From CAVQND01 sp049518415 (lineage in GTDB: Bacteria > Verrucomicrobiota > Verrucomicrobiia > Limisphaerales > UBA8199), in NCBI GenBank assembly GCA_049518415.1, contig JBEKRX010000009.1, positions 33,829 to 97,828 on the forward strand: 64,000 nucleotides of DNA, read 5' to 3'. Position 1 is the stretch's first letter; each line of letters begins with the position of its first letter. The notes under the pieces were generated by a model. That model did not search any database. It worked only from the letters and a program-made list of their open reading frames with translations, and was not told the origin of the DNA. A program made the translations under genes and the position numbers. This document shows positions 1 through 8,066 of this stretch, one piece after another.

Positions 1-320
1 TGCATGAACCCTGAGTCTGGGGCCTTGGCTCCCGTGGCCTTGCTCGGGGCGGCGGCGGAGCCTGCCCCGGTGGCGGGCGCCGCCAAAGGGAGCAATGCCT
101 GGGAGGCCTTTCGCCCGCAGGGTGCGGCAGTCAGTTGAGCGGCCGAGGTGTCGTCCGGCAAACCGGCGCGCACCTCGAGCAGCGGTTTGCCCCAGAGCCG
201 GCTCAGACCGCCGGCCGGAACCTGCCTCACGCTCAGCACGACCGCCTCGGCGCCGAGGCGGGAACCGATTTGCGCAATCGCATCGCCGGCGTCACGAGCC
301 AGGAATCGCACGACGTTCAT
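1..320 (-). CDS. flhF: Flagellar GTPase FlhF, N-terminal part (cut by window edge)
   Basis: The minus-strand frame opens with ATG at 320 and stays open to the window edge, giving about 106 residues. The start MNVVRFLARD, followed by LGAEAVVLSVRQV, matches the N-terminal domain of FlhF, the SRP-family GTPase that places polar flagella and recruits early basal-body parts. Its ATG overlaps the flhA stop as ATGA, and flhF normally follows flhA in this operon type. The GTPase domain would lie outside the window, so the call rests on the N-terminal match and the gene order. The Ala/Pro-rich stretch at residues 60-106 fits the linker between the N-terminal and GTPase domains. Confidence 0.8.
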   Translation of the reverse strand, partial: MNVVRFLARDAGDAIAQIGSRLGAEAVVLSVRQVPAGGLSRLWGKPLLEVRAGLPDDTSAAQLTAAPCGRKASQALLPLAAPATGAGSAAAPSKATGAKAPDSGFM

Positions 321-2431
321 GCAGCGGCCGGGATGGTGGCCGCGTTTTGGATTTCAACGCGCGGCGGGACTTCGGAGTAGGCAATCACGGCCAGGTCTGC
401 AAAAGCCGATTCAAAGAACCGCCGGAAACCAAGCCGGATCTGCGGCGAACACAGCACGACCGGGGGCTGGCCGGCGGCCAGCATCTGCTGGACGAATTTG
501 CTGAGGGCATCGGTGATGTGGTGGGCGAGACCGGGTTCCAACACCAGGGAAACTTCGCTCGGGGTCTGGCGCACGCCCTGGGCGATGGTTTGCTCCAGGC
601 GCGGATCGAGGGTGATGGCCCGGAGAGCGCCGTTTTGCATCTGATACGGCCGGGTGATCTGGAGGCCCAGCGCCCGCCGGGCGCATTCGGAAAGCTCATC
701 CGGGTTCTTGGTGAAGGCGGCGTAGTCGCTCACCTTTTCCAGGATGCCGGCCAGGTTGCGGATGGAGATTCCTTCGGCCAGGAGATTCTGCAGGATATGC
801 TGGAGCTGGCCCACGGTGAGCTGGGCCGGCACCAGTTCGTTGACCAGGGTGGGATGCGTTTGCTTCAGGTTATCGAGCAGGACCTGCACGTCCTGGCGGC
901 TGAGGATTTCGTGGCCGCGGCGCCGGACGGTCTCGCTGAGATGCGTGACCAGCACCGATGGGGCGTCCACGACCGTATAGCCGCTCACCTCGGCCGTCTT
1001 GCGTTCAGCGTCCGCTATCCAGGTGGCGGGCAGTTGAAACACCGGCTCGACGGTGGGCACGCCTTTGAGCACGGCCTTGCTCTTGGCGGCGTTCATGGCC
1101 AGCCAGAAGCCCGGCCTCAGTTCGCCCTGGGCCACCGGGTTGCCTTTGAGCAGGAACCGGTATTCGTTCGGACCGAGTTGCAAGTTGTCCCGTAAGCGAA
1201 TGGGGGGGATGATCACGCCCATTTCCTGCGCGAACGTGCGGCGCACACTGGTGACGCGGTCGAGCAGATCCCCGCCCCGCCGCTTGTCGGCCAAGGCCAC
1301 CAGCCCATAACCCAACTCGACCTGGAAGGGGTCCAGGTGCAGCAATTCCTCCAGTTTGTCGATGGGCCTGGTGTCGCCGGGCGCGGCCAGAGCCGCCCCC
1401 GCGGCGCCCTTGCCGGCGGGAGTCCTGGCCGCGCCGGGTGCGATTTCGGCCAGCGCCGGCTCCAGGGGACCATGGCGGTGGAGCGTATAGGCCAGCGAAC
1501 CGGTGATCCCGGCGAGCAACATGAACGGCACGATGGGCAATCCCGGCACCACCGCGAAGACGGTCATCATGCCCGCCAATACCGTCATCGCGCGCGGATA
1601 AATGAGCAGTTGCTTGGTCAGTTCCTGTCCCAGGTCGTTCTTCGAGGCCGCCCGCGTCACCAGGATGCCCGCCGCCGTCGAGGTGATCAGGGCGGGTATC
1701 TGCGACACCAGGCCGTCGCCGATGGAAAGGAGGGTGAACCGTTGGAGCGCCTCGCTGATGGTCATCCCCTTTTGGGCAATGCCGATGGCAAACCCGCCGA
1801 TGATGTTGATGAGCGTGATGAGAACCGCCGCCACGGCATCGCCGCGCACGAACTTGCTGGCGCCATCCATCGCGCCATAGAAGTCCGCCTCCTGCTCCAC
1901 CGCCCGGCGGCGCGCCCGCGCTTCGCTTTCGTGAATGATCCCGGCGTTCAGCTCGGCATCGATGGACATCTGTTTGCCCGGCATCGCATCCAGGGTGAAT
2001 CGGGCCGCCACTTCGGCGATGCGGCCCGCGCCTTTGGTGATCACGATGAAATTGATCAGCACCAGGATGAGAAAGACCACCACGCCCACCACATAATTGC
2101 CGCGGACCACGAAATTGCCGAAGGCCTCGATGATGTGGCCGGCGTAGCCATCCAGCAGGATGAGGCGCGTGGACGCCACGTTGAGCGAAAGCCGGAACAG
2201 CGTCAGAAAGAGGAGCAACGTGGGAAACCCGGTGAAATCAGAGGGCTGCCGCACATAGAGGATCACCAAGAGGGTCAGCAGCGACAAGGCAATGCTGGTG
2301 GCCAGCAGGCTGTCGAGAAAGGTCGGCGGAATCGGCAGGATCAAGAGCAGCACCGTGCCGAAGAGCGCGGTAATGAGCCACAGGTCGCCGTGCCGCAAAA
2401 GCAATCGCAAATTCTGGCTGAGCTTGGCCAT
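317..2431 (-). CDS. flhA: Flagellar export gate protein FlhA
   Basis: The 704-residue product has the normal FlhA length (about 690). The N-terminal half carries about eight membrane segments and the family signature around RLSLNVASTRLIL. A GAGRIAEVAARF motif follows, before the cytoplasmic FHIPEP loop containing DAMPGKQMSIDAE. The C-terminal half is the cytoplasmic ring domain that binds chaperone-substrate complexes and FliI/FliJ. FlhA forms the nonameric export gate with FlhB/FliPQR in the inner membrane. The gene follows flhB after an unusually long 387-bp gap and overlaps flhF by 4 nt. ATG at 2431 is the natural start. Confidence 0.97.
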   Translation of the reverse strand: MAKLSQNLRLLLRHGDLWLITALFGTVLLLILPIPPTFLDSLLATSIALSLLTLLVILYVRQPSDFTGFPTLLLFLTLFRLSLNVASTRLILLDGYAGHIIEAFGNFVVRGNYVVGVVVFLILVLINFIVITKGAGRIAEVAARFTLDAMPGKQMSIDAELNAGIIHESEARARRRAVEQEADFYGAMDGASKFVRGDAVAAVLITLINIIGGFAIGIAQKGMTISEALQRFTLLSIGDGLVSQIPALITSTAAGILVTRAASKNDLGQELTKQLLIYPRAMTVLAGMMTVFAVVPGLPIVPFMLLAGITGSLAYTLHRHGPLEPALAEIAPGAARTPAGKGAAGAALAAPGDTRPIDKLEELLHLDPFQVELGYGLVALADKRRGGDLLDRVTSVRRTFAQEMGVIIPPIRLRDNLQLGPNEYRFLLKGNPVAQGELRPGFWLAMNAAKSKAVLKGVPTVEPVFQLPATWIADAERKTAEVSGYTVVDAPSVLVTHLSETVRRRGHEILSRQDVQVLLDNLKQTHPTLVNELVPAQLTVGQLQHILQNLLAEGISIRNLAGILEKVSDYAAFTKNPDELSECARRALGLQITRPYQMQNGALRAITLDPRLEQTIAQGVRQTPSEVSLVLEPGLAHHITDALSKFVQQMLAAGQPPVVLCSPQIRLGFRRFFESAFADLAVIAYSEVPPRVEIQNAATIPAAA

Positions 2432-2699
2432 GTCGTTGCGTTCGATAGCGAAGAAACGTCATCCGGGGTGAAGCAGGAAAAGGACCAGGCTGCGGGAAAG
2501 GGAGGAAAACGGAAACTCTAGGCTCGAGGCTCGATTGGCCATGCTCGAAGCTCCCTCTCCCATCCTCCAGCGGAAGATTTGGACGAAGTCGGTGGGAAAT
2601 ATCTTCCCGGAGCCAGCCCGGCCCCCCTTTAGCGCCCGTGCGAAAATAATTTCGCGAGTTCAGGCGTAATTCAAACATTTTGGCGCACACTCCGCATCG

Positions 2700-2776
2700 G
2701 AGCGTGAAAGCGTGGAGCGTAGCGGCGTCGAAGTCCCGATGGCCATCGGGACTCCACGCTCTGACGCTCCACGCTC
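2700..2776. repeat. Foldback repeat in the flhB-flhA gap
   Basis: The 387-bp gap 2432-2818 holds no gene. Inside it is a perfect 22-bp palindrome at 2732-2753 (AGTCCCGATGG and its complement). Outer arms flank it, built from repeated GAGCGTGG/AGCGT words on the left and their complements (CCACGCTC, ACGCTCCACGCTC) on the right. The whole 77 bp can fold into one imperfect hairpin. Next to it, at about 2793-2815, is the word TCGGAATTTGTTTT-GCACG, which recurs at about 44295. The element is probably a dispersed palindromic repeat. A role as a transcript-processing or attenuation site inside the operon is possible but not shown. Confidence 0.65.
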
Positions 2777-2818
2777 GACCCGAGCAATCAGGTCTCGGAA
2801 TTTGTTTTGCACGCGCCC

Positions 2819-3937
2819 TTAGGCGCGGGCAGAGCCGGAGCGCTCCGCCCCGGTTGTAGCGTTCAAGGCCTCGGCGTAGTAGCGGTAGGGGTTGACGCGA
2901 TAGACGTAGGCGAGCACTTCGGCGACGGCGGCATATAATTGGGCGGGGATTTCCCGGCCCACCTTGCCGTACTTCCACATGAGGCGGGCCAGGGGTTTGT
3001 TCTCGACGATGGGCACGCCGTGCTGGCGGGCGAGTTGGCGGATTTGCTCGGCGTTCTTGCGCATGCCTTTGGCCACCAGGCGCGGCGCCTGCATCGTCTT
3101 GCGATCGTAGCGCAAAGCGATGGCGATCTGGGTCGGGTTGGTCACGACCACGTCCGCTTTGGGCACGTCGGCCAGCATTTTGCGCTTCGAACGGAGCCGG
3201 AGGCGCCGGCGTCCGGACTTGACTTGCTGGTTGCCCTCGGTGTTTTTGAGTTCCTCCTGCAGCTCCTCCCGGGTCATCATCAGGTCGCGCTGCGTACGCC
3301 AGAACTGGTAAGCGTAATCGGCCGCGGCGATAATGCCCAGGGCCAGGAGCACGCGCAGGGCCAGCCTGAGGCAGGATTGCGCGAGGAACTCGACAAAATG
3401 CGCCAGGCTCACCGAGGTGGTGAACACCGGGTCGTGCAAGACCGTCTTCACGGTCGAAAAGGTCAGTGCGAAGATGAGCGTGAATTTGAAAAGAGCCACC
3501 AGGGCCGGGACGGCCGAGCGCCCGGAAAAGACCCGCTTGAAGCCATCGACCGGGTTGAGGCGTTCCCAGTGGAAGCCTAGCGCCTCGGAAGCGGTGGTGA
3601 AGCGATTCTGAATGCCCCCGGCCAGCAGGCCGCCGAGCATGGCGGCCAGCACCACCGGCGCGGCGCATTGGAGCAATACCAGCACGCCCTGCCAGCCATA
3701 GCCCTGCAGGGCGGTGGCGCTGAGCGGCGTGTCGTGCAAGTGCCCGAGCACGGCGGCGGCGGCCCTGGCCAGGGTGCGCCACGTCTCTGCCCCGGTAAAG
3801 CACAGGGCGCAGACCACGGCCAGCAGCACGAAGGTGGTCTGCACCTCGGCGCTGCGCGCAATCTGCCCGTGTTTTTGCGCCTCCTCCAGCTTGCGCGGCG
3901 TCGGTTGTTCTGTCTTTTCCCCGGTTTGCTCGCTCAT
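2819..3937 (-). CDS. flhB: Flagellar export switch protein FlhB (variant NPTQ cleavage site)
   Basis: The 372-residue protein starts with the typical SEQTGEKTEQPTPRKLEEAQKHG, followed by four membrane segments and the cytoplasmic FlhB-C domain. FlhB switches export from rod/hook to filament substrates after autocleavage between N and P of a conserved NPTH site. Here the site reads NPTQ (residues 267-270, nucleotides 3128-3139), followed by the usual IAIALRYD. The catalytic N-P pair and Thr are kept but the His is Gln. The gene lies 3 nt downstream of fliR. The family is certain; the effect of the His-to-Gln change is not known. Confidence 0.96.
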   Translation of the reverse strand: MSEQTGEKTEQPTPRKLEEAQKHGQIARSAEVQTTFVLLAVVCALCFTGAETWRTLARAAAAVLGHLHDTPLSATALQGYGWQGVLVLLQCAAPVVLAAMLGGLLAGGIQNRFTTASEALGFHWERLNPVDGFKRVFSGRSAVPALVALFKFTLIFALTFSTVKTVLHDPVFTTSVSLAHFVEFLAQSCLRLALRVLLALGIIAAADYAYQFWRTQRDLMMTREELQEELKNTEGNQQVKSGRRRLRLRSKRKMLADVPKADVVVTNPTQIAIALRYDRKTMQAPRLVAKGMRKNAEQIRQLARQHGVPIVENKPLARLMWKYGKVGREIPAQLYAAVAEVLAYVYRVNPYRYYAEALNATTGAERSGSARA

Positions 3938-3940
3938 GCT

Positions 3941-4705
3941 CTATCCGCCATGCAAGAACTGCGCCACCCGCAGCATGTCCTCGGGCAGCCGGCGCAGGCC
4001 GTTGAGGATGTGTTGTGCCGAGATGTCCAGCGTCAGGGCGAACACCGCCAGCCCGCAGACAATCCGCACCGAGAAACTCTCGGCGAAAACGTTCATCTGC
4101 GGCACCAGCCGGCCGAGGAACCCAACCAGCAACATAGCCAGGAAGGAGGCGGCCATGATCGGGCTGGCAATCTGGACGCCAACCAGGAAGACGCGGCTGG
4201 TGTGGGCGAGCAGTTCGCTGAACAACGGCTCGCCCAGCCGCGCGCCGCCAATCGGGGCCAGCGTATAAGTGTACTGGAAACCAGTCAGCAGCCAGTGGTG
4301 CATGTCCAGCGACATCATCAGGATGCAGGTCAGCAGGAACATGACCAGCGCCGGCACCTGGGTCGGCCGGGCATTGGCGGGGTCGAAAACCGCCGCCATA
4401 TTGAGGCCCATCTCGTTGCCAATCACTTGGCCCGCGAAATCGGAGATAAAGAACACCATCCGCGTGACAAACCCGATCAGCAACCCGCAGAGGGCCTCCT
4501 GGCTGAACAACCCCACCCAATCGATCAGCCCAAGCCCAGCGAAGGGAAACGGGGGCAAGGTGGGCGCGACCAGCACCGCCAGCAAGGCCGCGAAGGCCAC
4601 GCGCACCTGGGCGGGGATATTCAGCATGGTGAAGAGCGGCAGGATGCTCAGGAACGCCCCTGCGCGCACGAAGACCAACAGCCAATTATTCAACTCCCAG
4701 TCCAT
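3941..4705 (-). CDS. fliR: Flagellar export gate protein FliR
   Basis: The 254-residue integral membrane protein has the normal FliR length and six predicted hydrophobic segments. Family words include LLVFVRAGAFLSILPLF, NIPAQVRVAFAALLA, QEALCGLLIGF and GLNMAAVFDP. FliR assembles with FliP5 and FliQ4 into the export channel inside the MS ring. The gene sits 4 nt downstream of fliQ and 3 nt upstream of flhB, so it is translated as part of the block fliP-Q-R-flhB. The ATG at 4705 leaves a compact junction. Confidence 0.95.
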   Translation of the reverse strand: MDWELNNWLLVFVRAGAFLSILPLFTMLNIPAQVRVAFAALLAVLVAPTLPPFPFAGLGLIDWVGLFSQEALCGLLIGFVTRMVFFISDFAGQVIGNEMGLNMAAVFDPANARPTQVPALVMFLLTCILMMSLDMHHWLLTGFQYTYTLAPIGGARLGEPLFSELLAHTSRVFLVGVQIASPIMAASFLAMLLVGFLGRLVPQMNVFAESFSVRIVCGLAVFALTLDISAQHILNGLRRLPEDMLRVAQFLHGG

Positions 4706-4709
4706 GCCT

Positions 4710-4979
4710 TCACATGGCCATTTGCGGGATTTTCTCGATGATCGCCGCGGTGAACTCGACCAGTTGGCGGATCATCCAGGGCAGCAGGAGCACCAGCAGG
4801 GCCAGCACGCACAGGGCCTTGGGCACAAAACTCAGCGTCTGCTCGCTGATGGAGGTGACCGCCTGAAAGAGGCTGACCGCCAGGCCCACGATCAGCGCCA
4901 CGCCCAGAAAGGGCGCGGCCAGCAGCACCGCGTGCAGGATGACTGTCTTGAGCAGTTCCACGGCAAATTCGGGATTCAT
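4710..4979 (-). CDS. fliQ: Flagellar export gate protein FliQ
   Basis: The 89-residue protein has two membrane hairpin segments, the classic FliQ layout. Diagnostic words are the loop LFQAVTSISEQTLSFVPK and the second helix ending PWMIRQLVEFT. FliQ wraps the FliP/FliR core of the export gate. It lies 15 nt downstream of fliP and 4 nt upstream of fliR. Length and sequence are normal. Confidence 0.95.
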   Translation of the reverse strand: MNPEFAVELLKTVILHAVLLAAPFLGVALIVGLAVSLFQAVTSISEQTLSFVPKALCVLALLVLLLPWMIRQLVEFTAAIIEKIPQMAM

Positions 4980-4994
4980 AGCGCCAGAGGTGAT

Positions 4995-5795
4995 TCAGCA
5001 ACCGAAACTCGAAATCAACGAGCGCACAATCAGGGCCCAGCCGTCCACCAGCACGAACAGCAGCAGCTTGAGCGGCATCGAGATCGTCGCCGGCGGCAAC
5101 ATCATCATCCCCATGCTCATCAACACCGTGCTCACCACCAGGTCGATCAAGATGAACGGCACCAGGACCAAAAAGCCCATTTGGAAGGCGGTCCGCAGTT
5201 CGCTGATCACGAATCCGGGCACTACCACCCGCAACGGCAGTTGGTCCGGCGGCGTCGGCGGCAGCTTGGCCAGCGCCACGAAAAGTTCGACATCCTTGGC
5301 CCGGGCCTGTTTAAGCATGAACGCCCGCGCGTGGCCTGACGCCCGCTCCAGGGCCTCGTCCCCGGAAATCTGCGCCGAGCGATACGGCGCGATCGCGTCC
5401 CGGCTGATGTTCTGCCAGACGGGCGACATGATGAAGAAAGTCATGAACAACGAAAGCCCGATAATGATCTGATTGGCGGGGGCGGCTTGGAGTTGGAGGG
5501 CGGTCCGGACGAAAGAGAGCACGATGACGATCCGGGTGAAACAGGTCATCAGCAGCAGGATGGACGGCGCCAGCGTCAGCAGGGTAAGGGCAAAAAGAAT
5601 CCGAATGCCCATGTCCAGCTCCTGGGGCTGGTTGCCGCTGGGCAGCGTGAGCCGGAAGGGAAGCCAACCGCTCGCGGTGTTGGTTTGGGCCGCGGCCGTC
5701 GCCGCGCCCAGGGTCAGCCCCAGCAGGATGAGCAGGACACACCGCCCGCGCGGGAGTGGCGCAAGCCTCCGGCTTGGCCTTGTCACCTTGGTCAT
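4995..5795 (-). CDS. fliP: Flagellar export gate protein FliP
   Basis: The 266-residue protein begins with a cleavable-looking signal peptide (basic residues 1-18, hydrophobic 19-35, ending TAAAQT), as FliP proteins have. The mature part carries family signatures: TLAPSILLLMTCFTRIVIVLSF, RTALQLQAAPANQIIIGLSLF, TFFIMSPVW and the C-terminal hydrophobic pair ending SLISSFGC. FliP pentamerises to form the core of the export pore. The start ATG overlaps the fliO stop by 4 nt, which supports translational coupling. Confidence 0.96.
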   Translation of the reverse strand: MTKVTRPSRRLAPLPRGRCVLLILLGLTLGAATAAAQTNTASGWLPFRLTLPSGNQPQELDMGIRILFALTLLTLAPSILLLMTCFTRIVIVLSFVRTALQLQAAPANQIIIGLSLFMTFFIMSPVWQNISRDAIAPYRSAQISGDEALERASGHARAFMLKQARAKDVELFVALAKLPPTPPDQLPLRVVVPGFVISELRTAFQMGFLVLVPFILIDLVVSTVLMSMGMMMLPPATISMPLKLLLFVLVDGWALIVRSLISSFGC

Positions 5796-6430
5796 CTGGC
5801 GCCTCCCGGCTTACTGTCCGGCTGGCCTTTCAACAACCGCTGCAGATACTGGACGAACGGCACAGGTTCGGGGGGCGGCGCAGGCGCCTCTTGCGGGGTC
5901 TCGGTTGCCGCCGGCAGTTGGCTGAGCAGACTGAGGCCCGCGGGCGAACTGCCGATCAAGAGGCGCTGCTGTTCATAACCCACCACGTGCAGGGCATAGC
6001 GGTTGCCGAGCGGGCGCGACTCCAGGATGGCCAGCTTGGGCCGGCCGCTTTTGCGCCAGGCCAGCCGCTGCCCGTTGCGGTACAACCACACGCCCCCGAA
6101 AAAGACGGCCAGCACAATGGCCAGGGCGGCCAGCGCGCGCAGGGCCGAAAGACCTGCATCCGGCAAATCGGCGCGCAGCCTCAGCGTGTTGGTCGAGTCC
6201 GCCAGCACGACCGTCGGAAGCGCCAAGAGGAACGGCGGCAGGAGGCGGCGAAAGCGGGCGTGCGACGTGAGCAGAGTTGAACGGCTTAAACAGGTCAAAC
6301 GAGTTAAAAGAGTTAAATGCGTCAGGTAAGTCAAATAAGTCAAATGCGGTCGGGGGGCGGGCAGGGCCCCGGCCCCCGGGTGTGAGGCGCCAGGCACGGC
6401 CGAAGGCAGGCTCTGGGGCGGACGGCTCAT
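5792..6430 (-). CDS. fliO: Flagellar biosynthesis protein FliO with repeat-expanded leader
   Basis: This 212-residue product occupies the fliO slot between fliN and fliP. FliO is a single-pass membrane chaperone that stabilises FliP assembly. A signal-like segment sits at residues 60-78, a membrane helix at about 97-116, and then the FliO-type cytoplasmic domain (LAILESRPLGNRYALHVVGYEQQRLLIG). The ATG at 6430 overlaps the fliN stop as ATGA. Between this start and the signal-like segment lies a Leu-Thr repeat (LTYLTYLTHLTLLTRLTC, residues 30-54) encoded by 9-bp tandem repeats. No other Met is available, so either the repeats are translated or a non-ATG start is used. FliO is poorly conserved, so position carries weight here. 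Confidence 0.85.
   Translation of the reverse strand: MSRPPQSLPSAVPGASHPGAGALPAPRPHLTYLTYLTHLTLLTRLTCLSRSTLLTSHARFRRLLPPFLLALPTVVLADSTNTLRLRADLPDAGLSALRALAALAIVLAVFFGGVWLYRNGQRLAWRKSGRPKLAILESRPLGNRYALHVVGYEQQRLLIGSSPAGLSLLSQLPAATETPQEAPAPPPEPVPFVQYLQRLLKGQPDSKPGGAR
6266..6343. repeat. 9-bp tandem repeat inside fliO
   Basis: About eight degenerate copies of a 9-bp unit, on the plus strand of the type AAnGAGTTA / AATAAGTCA, run through the N-terminal coding region of fliO. They are in phase with codons, so the protein gains a 3-residue L-T-x repeat. Related 9-bp units occur at 17338-17364 and 36520-36555. Confidence 0.85.
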
Positions 6431-6696
6431 GGCTTTGGCCCGCTGCTCACCAACTCGGTAATCTTGAGGCCGAACCGGTTTTCGACGATGACCACCTCGC
6501 CGCGCGCAACCATCTTGCGGTTGACTGAGAGCTGGACGGGGTCGTCGGCCACCTTGTCGAGTTGCACGACTGAGCCGACCCCCAATTGGAGGACCTCGCG
6601 CATCGGCAGCAGGCAACTGCCCAGTTCGACAGTCAGCTTTACCGGCACGTCGAGGACGATGTCGAGGTTGGCGGATGCAGTTTCGGGTGTGCTCAT
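6427..6696 (-). CDS. fliN: Flagellar motor switch protein FliN
   Basis: The 89-residue protein is a single SpoA (surface presentation of antigens) domain. It contains DIVLDVPVKLTVELG, LPMREVLQLGVGSVVQLDK and ENRFGLKITEL, the canonical short FliN form. It forms the lower C-ring with FliM and binds FliH. Bacillus has the longer FliY in this slot, so the switch here is of the short FliN type. ATG at 6696 is chosen. A TTG at 6708 overlapping the fliM stop is an alternative and adds only four residues. Confidence 0.95.
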   Translation of the reverse strand: MSTPETASANLDIVLDVPVKLTVELGSCLLPMREVLQLGVGSVVQLDKVADDPVQLSVNRKMVARGEVVIVENRFGLKITELVSSGPKP

Positions 6697-6704
6697 AGCA
6701 GGAT

Positions 6705-8039
6705 TCAACTTTTCACACGTTCAGTTAGTTCCACGGCCCAGTGGTCGCCGGTCGTGCCCAGCCGGCCGTAGAATTTGGGCAGTTGCTCAAGGCGAACTTC
6801 CACCCGGTCGAAGCAGTTTGCCTCCAGGTCGAGCACATCCCCGCATTTCAAGCGGCTGAGTTGGCGGGCGGTCAATTCCAGGCCCTGCCATTGGGTGTGG
6901 AGTTGCACCGGGACTTCATCGAACCAGGGGTTCCATTGGGGCTGGCCCCGCTGGTTGGCCGCGGGACCTGTTTCCGACCCCGTCGCCGCTCCGGCGTGGC
7001 GCACCAGCGGCTCGATGGTCAGGAAGGGCAGGGCCAGTTGCATTTGCTCCACGCAATCTCCCAGCCGCACTTCCATCGAGAGGATCAACATCACGCTGTC
7101 GTGCGGTGAGCTGGCGAGGAAACGGCCGCTGTTTTCGTGGCCGAGGAGGACCGGGCGGGCGGTTTCGATTTTCTGCCACAACTGGCACCACTCGTTGAGG
7201 ATAATCTGCGCGACCTGGTCCAGCAGGGCGGCTTCGATTTCGCTCAATTCGCCGTTCACACCGACCGAATGGGCCGGGCCGCCCAGCAGCCGGTCGACGA
7301 GCGTCAGGCCCAGCCGGGGCGACATGTCGAGCAGGCACACGCCCTTGAGCGGTTCAACCTTGAAGAGCGTCACGTGCGTGGGGTTAGGGAGCCCCTCGGC
7401 GTATCTCTGGAAACTGAGCGTCTGGAGCTTGGACAGGTGAATGACCACCTCCAGCCGCAGGTAGATGGAGAGGTGGGCCGCCAGGGAACGGATGAACTCC
7501 TCGTGGCGGAGCCGGATCTTCCGCAATTCGCTGCTGGTCAGGAAGGCCGGCTGGCGGAAGTCGCAAGGCTGAATGTCCTCGCTTTTGAGGCGGGTCTTCT
7601 GGCCGCCTGGCTTGAGCACCGGCGCGCTGGTCTCTTGCGCCTGCACTTGCGTGAGCAGCCGCTCGACTTCGCTTTGCGAGAGGACTTCCTTGAGGCTGCC
7701 TTCTGCGGGCAGCAAGGCTTCGGCGCCTCTGGCTTCGGACTCCGGGACAAAACCGCTCGACCTGGCCTCCGGGGACGGCACGACTTCACCCAGCCCGGCG
7801 CCGGGTCCAAGCAACGAGCCGCCGGGGCTGGCCGGCGCGGGCGCCGACCCTTCCGGGGCCTGCGTTTCTGGGGCCGACGGAATTGCCTGCGCTCCTGGCG
7901 CAGGCGGGGGGACTTCCCCGGCGGTGTCGGGCGGCGGCGAACCGACCTGGCCCCAGGCCCCTTGGGCCGGGGCGCTGCCGCCCTGCGGCGGCGCCTCAGC
8001 AGGCTCTGTGGAGATGGGGGCTGATTGCTCTTTGGCCAT
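6705..8039 (-). CDS. fliM: Flagellar motor switch protein FliM with long N-terminal extension
   Basis: The C-terminal 320 residues are a standard FliM: the segment LSQSEVERLL at about residue 120, the CheC-like middle domain with the family words RPAFLTSSELRKIRLRHEEF and LLDMSPRLGLTLVDRLLGG, and a terminal SpoA domain. FliM usually starts right at the LSQxExxxLL motif, where CheY-P binds. Here about 118 low-complexity Pro/Ala/Gly/Glu-rich residues precede it. ATG at 8039 is preferred over a TTG at 8048. The gene lies 27 nt downstream of fliL. The extension probably acts as a flexible tether, but this is inference. Confidence 0.95.
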   Translation of the reverse strand: MAKEQSAPISTEPAEAPPQGGSAPAQGAWGQVGSPPPDTAGEVPPPAPGAQAIPSAPETQAPEGSAPAPASPGGSLLGPGAGLGEVVPSPEARSSGFVPESEARGAEALLPAEGSLKEVLSQSEVERLLTQVQAQETSAPVLKPGGQKTRLKSEDIQPCDFRQPAFLTSSELRKIRLRHEEFIRSLAAHLSIYLRLEVVIHLSKLQTLSFQRYAEGLPNPTHVTLFKVEPLKGVCLLDMSPRLGLTLVDRLLGGPAHSVGVNGELSEIEAALLDQVAQIILNEWCQLWQKIETARPVLLGHENSGRFLASSPHDSVMLILSMEVRLGDCVEQMQLALPFLTIEPLVRHAGAATGSETGPAANQRGQPQWNPWFDEVPVQLHTQWQGLELTARQLSRLKCGDVLDLEANCFDRVEVRLEQLPKFYGRLGTTGDHWAVELTERVKS

Positions 8040-8066
8040 GGGGTCCAATCCCGATGCCGGGCAGGC

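Noticed and set aside
95..1195. Long plus-strand frame of 366 codons at the left edge
   Set aside because: It runs antisense through flhA and flhF, is rich in Arg/Gly/His/Gln and matches no family; it is a high-GC shadow frame.
2238..4685. 815-codon minus-strand frame across flhB and fliR
   Set aside because: It is another reading frame over the clearly assigned flhB and fliR genes with Arg/Gly/Ala-rich, non-protein-like content.
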